From: Candidatus Accumulibacter sp. ACC003
GTDB lineage: Bacteria > Pseudomonadota > Gammaproteobacteria > Burkholderiales > Rhodocyclaceae
DNA length: 64,000 nt
Direction of reading: 5' to 3'
Assembly (NCBI RefSeq): GCF_907163085.1
Contig: NZ_CAJQTX010000001.1
Span: forward strand, 265,001 to 329,000
The position numbers and the translations under genes were made by a program. Of the stretch, positions 8,610 through 17,297 are shown in pieces; position 1 is the first letter of the stretch, and every line of letters begins with the position of its first letter. The notes below the pieces were generated by a model that saw only the letters and a program-made list of their open reading frames with translations, ran no database searches and had not been told where the DNA came from.

Positions 8610-10478
8610 TCAGTCCGCCGCGCGGGAATCACCGCGCGCGTCAAACTCGACCTGCCAGCGTTCGGGACCGTCGTGCGGCAGCGCTTCGAGTTCGAGCGTG
8701 CCGGCCTCGGTGACGCGCGCGTGCAGCTTGACGCGGACGACCTCGCCGACGGCCCGGCCTGCGGCGGGCAGCGTCGTCTGAATCTCGTCGAGTTCCTGCA
8801 GCTCTTCGGGCAGCCACTCGTCGAGCAGCGTGCCGACCTGGTCCTGGCGGCGCACCGACGAACCGAAGAAGCGAAAGCGCACCTGCTCGCCGACGACCAG
8901 CCCGAATTCCTGCGCCGGCAGCGCCGCTTCGCTGCCTTCTTCCATGCCGAAGGGCGCCAGGCACAGCGCCTGCACCGGCGGTTGCATGCCGGGCACCGCC
9001 GGCATCACCGATTCGATCGCCACGTAGTACGAACGCGCCGTGCCGCCACGGATGCGCACGCCCTGGCCGCGCCGCACATAACCGTAGTAAGCGCCGCCGC
9101 GGGCGACGGCGAGGTCGAGGTCGGCGCCTTCAAGGCGGCGCGCGGCCGGTGCGCCCTCGGCGGTCAACCACGAATTGATCGTCGTCAGCGTCCGCTCGGC
9201 GAGCAGTTCGGACTTGAAGACGCCGCCGTTGAACAGCACCGCCGTCGGGTGCAGGAAGGTCGCGCCGTCGGGCAGGGCGCCGCTGAAGCCCTCGAGGTCG
9301 GCGGTCGCTGCCACCTGCCGCGCCAGGAAAGCCGCCAGGTGGCGCGTCACCGCGGCGTCCTGCGCGTAGGGCAGGCCGAGCTGCGTCAGGCCACCACGGC
9401 CGCGGCCCTGCGGGCGATCGGCGATGGCCGCGGGCGGGAAAAAGCCTTCGAGCAGCGTCCGCGTCAGTTCCTCGCGCGTCAGTTCGCTGCGCACCGAGCC
9501 GCCGATCAGCTTGGCGCCGCGGCTGGCGATGAGTAAGGGTACTTCGCTGATCGCCGGGTCGTTGAGCAGCGTTTCCTTGGCTGCCCGGCAGGCATGCGTC
9601 AGTGCGCGCAGTTGCCAGGGCTCGACCTTGGTGCCCTGGGCGCCGAGCTTGCTGGCGACGGCGAAGGCCAGCGCCAGGTCCATGTTGTCGCCGCCGAGCA
9701 GGATGTGCTCGCCAACCGCGACGCGGTGCAATTCGAGGACGCCTGCGCGTTCGAGAACGGCGATCAGCGAGAAGTCGCTGGTGCCGCCGCCGACGTCGGC
9801 GACGAGGATGATTTCACCCGGCTGGACCTGCTTGCGCCAACCGCCGGCGCTCTTGTGAATCCAGCTATAGAGCGCCGCCTGCGGTTCTTCGAGCAGGATC
9901 ATCTGCGCGCAGCCGGCGCTGCGGGCGGCTTCGGCGGTCAATTCGCGCGCCGCCGGGTCGAAGGACGCCGGAATCGTGACGACGATCTGTTGCTCGACGA
10001 AGGGCGCCTCGGGGTGCGCGTGGTCCCAGGCGGCGTGCAGGTGCGACAGATAACGCAGCGACGCTTCGATCGGCGAGATCCGTGCCACTTCCGGCGGCGC
10101 GTCGTTGGGCAGGATCGCCGCGCGCCGGTCGACGCCGGCGTGGCACAACCAGCTCTTGGCGCTGGAGACCAGCCGGATCGGCGTTGCCGCGCCGCGGCTG
10201 CGCGCCATTTCACCGACCGCATAATCGAGCTCGGCGGTCCACGGCAGGCTCAGGTCGCCGGCAGCCAGCTCGCTGGCGTGCGGCAGGTAGATGAAGGACG
10301 GCAGCAGGCCGGGCGCTTCGACCGAGCCCGGCGCGGTCAGTTGCGGGATCGGCAGGACGTCCAGCGCCACCTGTTCGCCATCGCTGGCGGAGATATCGAC
10401 GTAGGACAGCGCGCAATGCGTCGTTCCCAGGTCGATGCCGATAGAGAATTTTGCTTCGTTCATCGATGACTCGCTCAT
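8610..10478 (-). CDS. Hsp70 family protein (second, shorter paralogue)
   Basis: A 622-aa Hsp70-family ATPase. Motifs: SIGIDLGTTHCALSYVD at residues ~12-28 (phosphate 1), ILVADVGGGTSDFSLIAV at about 215 (phosphate 2) and AVLFNGGVFKSELLAERTL near 400. It ends soon after a short beta-type substrate-binding-like domain, unlike the 947-aa neighbour. The frame opens 81 codons upstream, but the ATG at 10478 overlaps the DUF2760 stop by 4 nt (ATGA) and gives the expected N-terminus, so it is preferred; an ATG 5 codons on is also possible. DUF2760, this gene and the 947-aa Hsp70 form one operon, read in that order. Confidence 0.9.
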   Translation of the reverse strand: MSESSMNEAKFSIGIDLGTTHCALSYVDISASDGEQVALDVLPIPQLTAPGSVEAPGLLPSFIYLPHASELAAGDLSLPWTAELDYAVGEMARSRGAATPIRLVSSAKSWLCHAGVDRRAAILPNDAPPEVARISPIEASLRYLSHLHAAWDHAHPEAPFVEQQIVVTIPASFDPAARELTAEAARSAGCAQMILLEEPQAALYSWIHKSAGGWRKQVQPGEIILVADVGGGTSDFSLIAVLERAGVLELHRVAVGEHILLGGDNMDLALAFAVASKLGAQGTKVEPWQLRALTHACRAAKETLLNDPAISEVPLLIASRGAKLIGGSVRSELTREELTRTLLEGFFPPAAIADRPQGRGRGGLTQLGLPYAQDAAVTRHLAAFLARQVAATADLEGFSGALPDGATFLHPTAVLFNGGVFKSELLAERTLTTINSWLTAEGAPAARRLEGADLDLAVARGGAYYGYVRRGQGVRIRGGTARSYYVAIESVMPAVPGMQPPVQALCLAPFGMEEGSEAALPAQEFGLVVGEQVRFRFFGSSVRRQDQVGTLLDEWLPEELQELDEIQTTLPAAGRAVGEVVRVKLHARVTEAGTLELEALPHDGPERWQVEFDARGDSRAAD

Positions 10479-11032
10479 AGTTCGACCTCGGCTGGCGCGA
10501 CGATGTGCAGATCGTGGCTGCCGGCCAGCTTGGGCAGCCGTGTTTCGACGACGCGCCAGCCGCGGTGCGTGATATTGCCGGTGAATGGCGGCTGGCCGAC
10601 GACGTTGCCGGTGATGCGGATCGCCGTGGCGTCGAAACCTTCCGGTAGCGTGAGCGTGCTGCCTTCGGCCTCGGCGCGGATCGGCTCGATGGCGAAATTC
10701 TCGCTCAGCACCTTGCGACAACCCTCGTGCACCAGGCGCGCGGCCGCGCCGACGTCGGCGTCGGGATACGCCGCGACGTCTTCCTGGATGAAGTCGATGA
10801 AGCGCGCTTCGCGCTGCAGCAGCCCGAGCAATTGCAGCGCGCCGTCGGGCGCGGCTTCCTTGAGCGCTGGCGCGCTGGGCGCCGCGGGTGACTCGTCAGC
10901 GACCGCGTCGGCCGGTCCGGCGCGCCGCAAGACCTGCACGCGGCCGGCAAATTCGGCGTCGCCGATGATCCGGAAAAAGCTGCCGATGGCAATCGCGATC
11001 CGGCTAAAGAACGATGGATGGTCTGGCTTCAT
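10475..11032 (-). CDS. DUF2760 domain-containing protein
   Basis: A 185-aa DUF2760 protein, a family of unknown function recurrently next to Hsp70-like genes. The C-terminal half carries the recognisable block: LQLLGLLQREARFIDFIQEDVAAYPDADVGAAARLVHEGCRKVL (about residues 77-120), then PFTGNITHRGWRV and HDLHIVAPAEVEL at the end. The N-terminus (SFFSRIAIAIGSFFRIIGDAEFA) is hydrophobic and amphipathic, possibly a membrane-surface helix. The ATG at 11032 has AGGAT upstream; the frame is open farther 5' without recognisable content. It is the first gene of the operon and overlaps the following Hsp70 gene by 4 nt, which implies a joint function. Confidence 0.87.
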   Translation of the reverse strand: MKPDHPSFFSRIAIAIGSFFRIIGDAEFAGRVQVLRRAGPADAVADESPAAPSAPALKEAAPDGALQLLGLLQREARFIDFIQEDVAAYPDADVGAAARLVHEGCRKVLSENFAIEPIRAEAEGSTLTLPEGFDATAIRITGNVVGQPPFTGNITHRGWRVVETRLPKLAGSHDLHIVAPAEVEL

Positions 11033-11673
11033 GAAATGATCCTGTTGTGGGCCGCCGCAGCGGCCGGGTGACGTGCTGCAAGAGCCGCCGGCGGCAGCGC
11101 CAGAGTTGGCTGCTGCGCCCTGCCGGCCCTGCGCCGAGAGGGCAATGCCGGGGTGTAGGTGGGTCTCTCGTGGAGTATTCGTTCCAGCTTGCGCATGGTA
11201 GTCATCGCCGCAGCGATATGCAACGCCGGTCAGCGCTGAGGGCCGGAGTCGGCCACTGTGAGTTCCTTCCGCGCGGGCCTCGCGGGCGCTATTGTTGCGA
11301 TGCAATATAAACCATTTTGCGGGATTCTGGTAGAGGCGAACGTGGCGATCACGAGCGCGAGATCGCCGGCCCGAATGCAAGATTGTCCGGCCGCTGTGGC
11401 GCACCAGGGAGCTAATTGCCGGGCTTTTGCTCCAATGACGATAGAATCGCGCATTGACGGCCCTGCCGGAGCTGCCCGCGACGTCTCATCGACACCTTCA
11501 ATCGCGGCCGCCAAGCTGGCCACGCCTTGTCAATTTCGACGGCACACGGCAGCGACGCCGTTGACGCTTTTGCATCGGCAAGGCTTGCCGACACCGTTCC
11601 GGTATTCTGCCGCCAGGCCGCTTCCTGCAAGGTGCAACCGAGAAAAACCAACCGAGAAAAGGAAATCGCTTAA
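11033..11673. other. 640-bp intergenic region with a dispersed repeat copy
   Basis: No convincing gene. The region separates the DUF2760 operon from the divergent secreted-protein gene and must hold both promoters. It contains one copy (11383-11458) of a ~75-bp sequence that recurs at 20094-20161. Confidence 0.5.
11383..11458 (+). repeat. Dispersed ~75-bp repeat, copy 1
   Basis: It shares TTGTCCG.CCGCTGTGGCGCAC, then AA.TGCCGGG, TTTTG, GCTCCAATGAC and finally ATTGAC with 20094-20161, roughly 80% identical by eye with a short gap. Both copies are intergenic. No ends of a known insertion sequence were recognised. Confidence 0.6.
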
Positions 11674-12492
11674 ATGAGTGAGACCAGAGCGTTACTCGCA
11701 CGCCATAGCCGCGCCGTCTGTCTGGCCGCTGTCGTTCTGGCGGGCTTCAGCGCCGTACCCGCTGCGGCACAGGGGCCTGATGCACAGTTCCTCAACGCCT
11801 GGGCAGCCGAGGGGAGGCAATCGATACCTTCGCGGCTGGGTAATTTCGAGCTCACCACGTCAATCGCACGTTGCCCTGCCGGCTGCGAGCAAAAAGATAA
11901 TGTGTCCTATCTGCTGATGGGCCTGCGTGCGACCGATGTGGCCCGGGAGAACACGACGATTGCGCAGATCGAGCAGTCTCTCAAGCCGCAGCTACTGAAA
12001 GGCTATTGCACGAGCGAGGCGAAAAGCAGAAACGCCACCCTGGGTGTATTCGTCGACGACAAGAACAGGGCGCAGATTGGGAACTTCTGGATCTACGCTT
12101 CCGATTGCGCCAGCAGTGACGCGCCCGCGCCGGCCGCGGCGCCGCAAAGCGATGTGCAATTCCTCAATCGCTGGGCTGCCGAAACGCGAGAGAAGCTGCC
12201 GAAGACGGTCGGCTACGTCGAACTCGCCAGCGCTTTGTCATATTGCCCGAGTGGCTGCGAGCACAACTTCGGAGATACTTACCTGGCCATCAAGGGATCG
12301 ATGCCGGGTCGGCTCAAGGAAAGCATTACCCTCGATGAGTTGGCCGGCTACCTGCGATCGCAAATGCTCAAGGACTACTGCAGCTCCGATGGCAGGAAGA
12401 GAGGGCTGACCTTGCGATTCCATATCTACGACATGAACAAGGTTCTCACCGGCGACGTCGGCTTGTCGCCCGGCCACTGCCCGGCCAAGTAA
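11674..12492 (+). CDS. Secreted protein with two tandem Cys-containing domains
   Basis: A 272-aa exported protein with no domain I recognise. Residues 1-33 form a signal peptide (AVCLAAVVLAGFSAVPAAAQ, cleavage after AAA-Q). The mature part is an internal duplication: about residues 37-145 (QFLNAWAAE...RCPAGCE...GYCTSE...DC) and 160-269 (QFLNRWAAE...YCPSGCE...DYCSSD...HC). Each half has four cysteines in the same order (C-x3-C, then C, then a terminal C), suggesting two disulfides per domain in the periplasm. An Ala/Pro linker (DAPAPAAAP) joins them. It converges on tag; no operon partner. Confidence 0.85.
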   Translation: MSETRALLARHSRAVCLAAVVLAGFSAVPAAAQGPDAQFLNAWAAEGRQSIPSRLGNFELTTSIARCPAGCEQKDNVSYLLMGLRATDVARENTTIAQIEQSLKPQLLKGYCTSEAKSRNATLGVFVDDKNRAQIGNFWIYASDCASSDAPAPAAAPQSDVQFLNRWAAETREKLPKTVGYVELASALSYCPSGCEHNFGDTYLAIKGSMPGRLKESITLDELAGYLRSQMLKDYCSSDGRKRGLTLRFHIYDMNKVLTGDVGLSPGHCPAK

Positions 12493-12514
12493 AACCCGGG
12501 CTTGCTGGCGACCA

Positions 12515-13090
12515 TCAGCGGCGAACGCAAGCCTTGACTTCGTCGTGACGCGGGCAGCTGCTCAGATGATCGTTGACCATGCCGCTCGACTGCATGAAGG
12601 CATAGCAGATCGTCGGGCCGACGAACTTGAAGCCGGCTTGAAGCAGGGCCTTGCTCATGGCCTCCGAGCGCGTCGTCGTGGCCGGTATCTCGGCCAGCGA
12701 AGTCCATTGATTCTGGATCGGGGCGTCGTCGACGAAGCGCCACAGGAAATCGCTGAACGACAGTCCATCGGCGGTGAGCGCCAGGTAAGCCCGGGCGTTC
12801 TGGATGGCGGCGGCGACCTTGGCACGATTGCGGACGATGCCGGCATCGGCCAGCAGCTCGGCAACCCTGGCGTCGTCGTAGGCGGCGATCCGCGCCGGAT
12901 CGAAAGCGTCGAAGGCGCGCCGATAGTTTTCTCGCTTCTTGAGGATCGTCGCCCACGACAGGCCGGCCTGCGCGCCTTCGAGGATCAGCAGCTCGAACAG
13001 CGAGCGATCGTCGCGCAGTGGCACGCCCCATTCCAGATCATGGTATTGACGGTAAAGGTCGAACGCTTCGCACCACGGACAAGGTTTCAT
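12515..13090 (-). CDS. tag: DNA-3-methyladenine glycosylase I
   Basis: A 191-aa base-excision repair glycosylase that removes 3-methyladenine from DNA. Family signatures: N-terminal CPWCEAFDLYRQYHDLEWGVPLRDDRSLFELL, including the Cys of the zinc site and the substrate-pocket Tyr/Glu; GAQAGLSWATILKKRENYRRAFDAFDP; and C-terminal FKFVGPTICYAFMQSSGMVNDHLSSCPRH, which supplies the remaining His/Cys ligands. The start is taken at the ATG at 13090 (protein MKPCPWC); an ATG at 13096 and a TTG at 13111 are in frame upstream. Length fits E. coli Tag (187 aa). Confidence 0.93.
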   Translation of the reverse strand: MKPCPWCEAFDLYRQYHDLEWGVPLRDDRSLFELLILEGAQAGLSWATILKKRENYRRAFDAFDPARIAAYDDARVAELLADAGIVRNRAKVAAAIQNARAYLALTADGLSFSDFLWRFVDDAPIQNQWTSLAEIPATTTRSEAMSKALLQAGFKFVGPTICYAFMQSSGMVNDHLSSCPRHDEVKACVRR

Positions 13091-13252
13091 CGACATCAAC
13101 TCGGCAAACAAAGATGCAGTACAGTCTACCGTCAGGAGCTCGGAGAGCGTGCGTGTCTGCCCTGGCGAGCGCTAGCGGAACGGCTCCGTCGCGACTTCGT
13201 CTGACTTATCGCCGGCTTCCTGGCCTGGCGAGCCACTATCGGGAGGTGTTAC

Positions 13253-13483
13253 ATGGATACCAACCTGCACACGATGACCAATCTCTTCGCGCAGCTCGGA
13301 CTCGCTGCCGATCCTGCGGCCATCGAAGAATTCATCGACCGCCACCGGCCGCTGGCGAACGACGTCGCCCTCTACCGCGCGCCCTTCTGGACCGATATGC
13401 AGCGAGTCTTTCTCAAGGAGGAGATCATCGAGGATGCCGATTGGGCGGGCGTCATCGATGAACTGAACGGCCGCCTGCGTTAG
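13253..13483 (+). CDS. DUF2789 domain-containing protein
   Basis: A 76-aa protein matching the small DUF2789 family of proteobacteria: MTNLFAQLGLAADPAAIEEFIDRHRPLANDVALYRAPFWTDMQRVFLKEEIIEDADWAGVIDELNGRLR carries the family's FI..H.PL, A.FW...Q..FL.E and DA.W...ID.LN..LR positions. The start ATG at 13253 has GGGAGG eight bases upstream. Cytoplasmic, function unknown. Stand-alone gene. Confidence 0.9.
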   Translation: MDTNLHTMTNLFAQLGLAADPAAIEEFIDRHRPLANDVALYRAPFWTDMQRVFLKEEIIEDADWAGVIDELNGRLR

Positions 13484-13532
13484 CTCATCCTTACTGGCGC
13501 AAGCCATGCGGCCTTGACGGCGGTGGCTCGCA

Positions 13533-14291
13533 TCAGGGATTGAGCTGTCGATAGACGGCATTGGCCACGGCCAACAGGGCCGCCTTGTCGATCTCGCCCG
13601 AAAGCGCATAGCCGCGCTGGCCATCGAGCCAGTAAAAGACGCCGACCTTGCCCTCGTTGCTGAAGCGGAACGCCGTTTCCTGCGCATCGTCGCCGTTGCG
13701 GCGAATGTAGAGCGTCAGGCGCTGGCCCTTGTCGTCCTGATACATGAACTGCGCCACCGGCCCGCTATCGCCGGGCAGCAGGCGGCCACCAACCAGCGCA
13801 TAACCGAATTCGCGCAGTTGCGGAACCTGCAGCGGGGTCGCCAGACGCTTCGACAGCCAGTTGACCAGATGCGCCTCCTGGTCGGCGCCGACTTCGACCG
13901 GATGCCGCACTTCGAGGACGTATACCGCATGCGCAATCGCCGCCCGGCGCGCCAGGTCGAGCTTGCTTGCCGCCGCCATCTGCTCGCTGCTTCCCAGTTG
14001 CCAGCCGATCAGCGTACCCAGAGCAAGCCAGGCGGCCGCCGCCGCGTAAGGCGCCAGCGAGAAGCGTCGGCGCTCGTGCAGCGGCAAGCGCAAGCGCTCC
14101 GGCACGGCCTCGTCGAGCAGCGGGTCGAACAACCGCCGCAGCGTCGTGTTCTGTACTTCGTAGGCGTGAACGCGCGCCGCTTCGTCGGGTGCTGCCGCCA
14201 GATAGGCTTCGACTTCGGCGCGGCGAGCGTCCGGCATAGCGCCGTCGACATAGGCGTGCAGCTCGGCTTCGGTAAGGGCTGGCTTGCTCAT
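13533..14291 (-). CDS. Anti-sigma factor (transmembrane)
   Basis: A 252-aa membrane anti-sigma factor. The N-terminal ~80 residues are a zinc-less anti-sigma-like helical domain (ALTEAELHAYVDGAMPDARRAEVEAYLAAAPDEAARVHAYE). A single membrane helix follows (YAAAAAWLALGTLIGWQLG, about residues 81-99), then a periplasmic domain (PVEVGADQEAHLVNWLSKRLATPLQVPQL...) of the type found in RsiW-like regulators. It overlaps the sigma gene by 4 nt (ATGA), the classic sigma/anti-sigma arrangement. It presumably holds the ECF sigma factor at the membrane until an envelope signal arrives; the signal is unknown. Confidence 0.88.
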   Translation of the reverse strand: MSKPALTEAELHAYVDGAMPDARRAEVEAYLAAAPDEAARVHAYEVQNTTLRRLFDPLLDEAVPERLRLPLHERRRFSLAPYAAAAAWLALGTLIGWQLGSSEQMAAASKLDLARRAAIAHAVYVLEVRHPVEVGADQEAHLVNWLSKRLATPLQVPQLREFGYALVGGRLLPGDSGPVAQFMYQDDKGQRLTLYIRRNGDDAQETAFRFSNEGKVGVFYWLDGQRGYALSGEIDKAALLAVANAVYRQLNP

Positions 14292-14845
14292 CTGACTACT
14301 CGCAGCGTCGTCGCCGCGGGCGCCGATCCGCCACCGGCCATGAGCACGCGCAAGCGCTCGCGCGCCCGTGACAGGCGCGACATGACGGTGCCGATCGGAA
14401 TCCCCAGCGTTTTCGCCGTCTCCTCGTAAGAGAGTTGTTCAAGGGCCACCAGCAGCAGCACCTCGCGCTGCTCGTCGGGCAGCCTGGCCAGCGCGGCGTC
14501 GAGGTCGCGGATCGTCAGTCGATCGGCCGGCGTCGAGTGGGTGGCCAATTCGCTGGTCGATTCACTGGCAAATCCAGCCCACGCTTGCTCGCCTTCGCCA
14601 GCCAAGGACAGCACCGGCGGCGGCCGCCGGCCGCGCAGCTGATTAACGAAAACGTTATGCATGATGCTCAACAGCCAGGCCCGCAGGTCGCTGTCGCGGC
14701 GCCACAGATGGCGCTTGTTGCAGGCCCGTTCGAGCGCGTCCTGCACCAGGTCATCGGCGGCGCTGCGCTCCCCGGTCAGCGCGCGCGCGTAGCGGCGTAG
14801 CCGGGGAATGTGCTCGGCGAGTTGCGCGCCGAAGCCGCTCAACAT
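14288..14845 (-). CDS. ECF-type RNA polymerase sigma factor
   Basis: A 185-aa extracytoplasmic-function sigma factor. Region 2 spans about residues 10-75 (LRRYARALTGERSAADDLVQDALERACNKRHLW...AWLLSIMHNVFVNQLRG) and region 4 about 110-165 (LDAALARLPDEQREVLLLVALEQLSYEETAKTLGIPIGTVMSRLSRARERLR, with the helix-turn-helix). There is no long C-terminal extension. It is followed by its anti-sigma partner with a 4-nt overlap. The next gene in that direction, a small exported protein at 14855-15232, lies just upstream and may belong to the regulon. Confidence 0.94.
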   Translation of the reverse strand: MLSGFGAQLAEHIPRLRRYARALTGERSAADDLVQDALERACNKRHLWRRDSDLRAWLLSIMHNVFVNQLRGRRPPPVLSLAGEGEQAWAGFASESTSELATHSTPADRLTIRDLDAALARLPDEQREVLLLVALEQLSYEETAKTLGIPIGTVMSRLSRARERLRVLMAGGGSAPAATTLRVVR

Positions 14846-14854
14846 CGCCAGGCC

Positions 14855-15232
14855 TTACTGGGCCACGTGCCAGACCCCGTTGAAGCCGTCGCCGGTCTTG
14901 TCGCCAGGCTTCTGGTCCTGGCCCCAGAAATACAGCGGCTTGCCCTTGAAAGCCCACTGCTTGGCGCCGTCGTCGCGGGTGATGATCGTATAGTCGCCGG
15001 CCGCCTTGGCGTCACCGGCTGCTGGCAGCGGTGGCCAGTTGGCGGCGCAGGGCCCATTGCAAGCGCTCTTGCCCGCCGCATCCTTGTCAAAAACGTAGAG
15101 CGTCATGCCATTCGGCGCGACCAGCACGCCGCCGTCGATTTTGGCCGGGGCGCTTTGCGCAATCGCCATGCCGGTCGCCGCGAGCAGTGCCGCGGTGGCG
15201 ACGATGCGGGTCATCAATTTGAGTTGAGTCAT
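14855..15232 (-). CDS. Secreted repeat (COG4315) family protein
   Basis: A 125-aa exported protein. Residues 1-26 are a signal peptide (LMTRIVATAALLAATGMAIAQS). The mature part matches the COG4315/PF03640 secreted-repeat family: VLVAPNGMTLYVFDKDAAGKSACNGPCAANWPPLPA, then KQWAFKGKPLYFWGQDQKPGDKTGDGFNGVWHVA. The two Cys in SACNGPC are typical. The ATG has AGGAGA at good distance. It sits 9 bp before the sigma factor gene on the same strand, so it is probably co-transcribed with it. The molecular function of the family is unknown. Confidence 0.9.
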   Translation of the reverse strand: MTQLKLMTRIVATAALLAATGMAIAQSAPAKIDGGVLVAPNGMTLYVFDKDAAGKSACNGPCAANWPPLPAAGDAKAAGDYTIITRDDGAKQWAFKGKPLYFWGQDQKPGDKTGDGFNGVWHVAQ

Positions 15233-15361
15233 CTGGGTTCTCCTGAGTCGATGTTGCAGGACGTCCCTGCATCTGCGTAAACAGGCTGGGGCGGCGATTT
15301 ATTCCACGCCGGCACCTGCGCATGCAAGAAATCAGTCGACGGCCCTTTGCCGGGCTAAGCC

Positions 15362-16351
<990 letters not shown>

Positions 16352-16531
16352 CGAAGTCTCCGCGAGTCAAAAACGCAGGCTAACACTTGCCGCGCAGGCG
16401 TCAAGCGGCCGCGATCTTGCTCGGCTGCCGGCAGTGGTCGCTACGGCGGCAAGCGGGTAAGCCGCCCCAGCCGGCGCCGGCGATGCGCTCGCGAAGAAAC
16501 GATGATTGGCCGTTTTTTTCGGGCGATGGCA

Positions 16532-16568
16532 CTGGATTGCCGCGTCGGCTGCGCCTCCTCGCAATGAC
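16532..16568 (+). repeat. REP-like element, single copy
   Basis: A ~37-bp sequence, CTGGATTGCCGCGTCGG.TGCGCCTCCTCGCAATGAC, in the 16352-16610 intergenic gap. The same element, in both orientations, builds the repeat fields at 35.6-37.2 kb and 41.9-42.5 kb. No gene is seen in the rest of this 260-bp gap. Confidence 0.85.
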
Positions 16569-16610
16569 AGTGCTTGCGGGAGCAAGTGGCTGGTCGATCT
16601 GCGGCTGCCG

Positions 16611-17297
16611 CTAGCGCGGCTGTTTTGACATCGCGCGTGTCGGCAGGCCGGCTTGTTGCCAGGCTTCCAGGCCGCCGCGATACCACATGACCTTCTGGTA
16701 GCCGAGCTTGATCGCGCGTAAGGCCGCGTTGTACGACATCCAGCAGTTCACGCCTTCGCAGTAGAGCACCAGCGGCCGCGACTTGTCGCCTTTGGCAATG
16801 GTCTGCAGATACTCACCGAACTCGCGCTGCGTATTGTCGGTGAAGCTGCCGCCCTGCGCGGCGGGCACCACCGAAATCGCATCCGGCAGCGAGGTCTGAG
16901 CGCCATAGACGTCGAGTAGCAGCACACCGGACTGTTTGTCTTGCAGCAGTTTCCGCAAGGCCTGCGTGCCAATCACCGAGCCGCCGGGGATTTTCGTCGG
17001 TGTCGGACCGTGCAACTGATTGCTCGGCCTGAGCTCATTTGTCGGCGGGATTCCGAAGTCCTGCGTCTCGGCCATTCCCGAACGCGGCGAGTTGCCGTAG
17101 GACGCCGTGGCGTCGCCAGGTCCAGGGCTGCTCTCTGGAGCGCTGGGCGCGACCGGCTGGGCGGCTTGCTTGCGCGGCGAGTGGGGTGCTACGGGTGCAG
17201 AATCGAAAGTGTTCTGCGCCGCCGCGACCGCCGCATGCAGCGTCGCCACAGCGAACAGCAGCGTCCGCAAGGCAGCATAGGTTTTGCTCGCTTTCAT
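16611..17297 (-). CDS. Secreted rhodanese-like protein
   Basis: A 228-aa exported protein. Residues 1-28 form a signal peptide (LLFAVATLHAAVAAAQ), then comes a Pro/Ser-rich linker (~30-100) and a rhodanese-like domain (about 105-222) with LLLDVYG at its entry and the active-site loop YCEGVNCWMSYNAALRAIKLGY; the Cys of NCW is the candidate catalytic residue. The end VMWYRGGLEAWQQAGLPT is typical of rhodaneses. The extended loop resembles the PQQ-dependent catabolism-associated CXXCW rhodaneses. The start codon overlaps the stop of the upstream secreted-protein gene by 4 nt, so the two act together in the periplasm. Confidence 0.87.
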   Translation of the reverse strand: MKASKTYAALRTLLFAVATLHAAVAAAQNTFDSAPVAPHSPRKQAAQPVAPSAPESSPGPGDATASYGNSPRSGMAETQDFGIPPTNELRPSNQLHGPTPTKIPGGSVIGTQALRKLLQDKQSGVLLLDVYGAQTSLPDAISVVPAAQGGSFTDNTQREFGEYLQTIAKGDKSRPLVLYCEGVNCWMSYNAALRAIKLGYQKVMWYRGGLEAWQQAGLPTRAMSKQPR

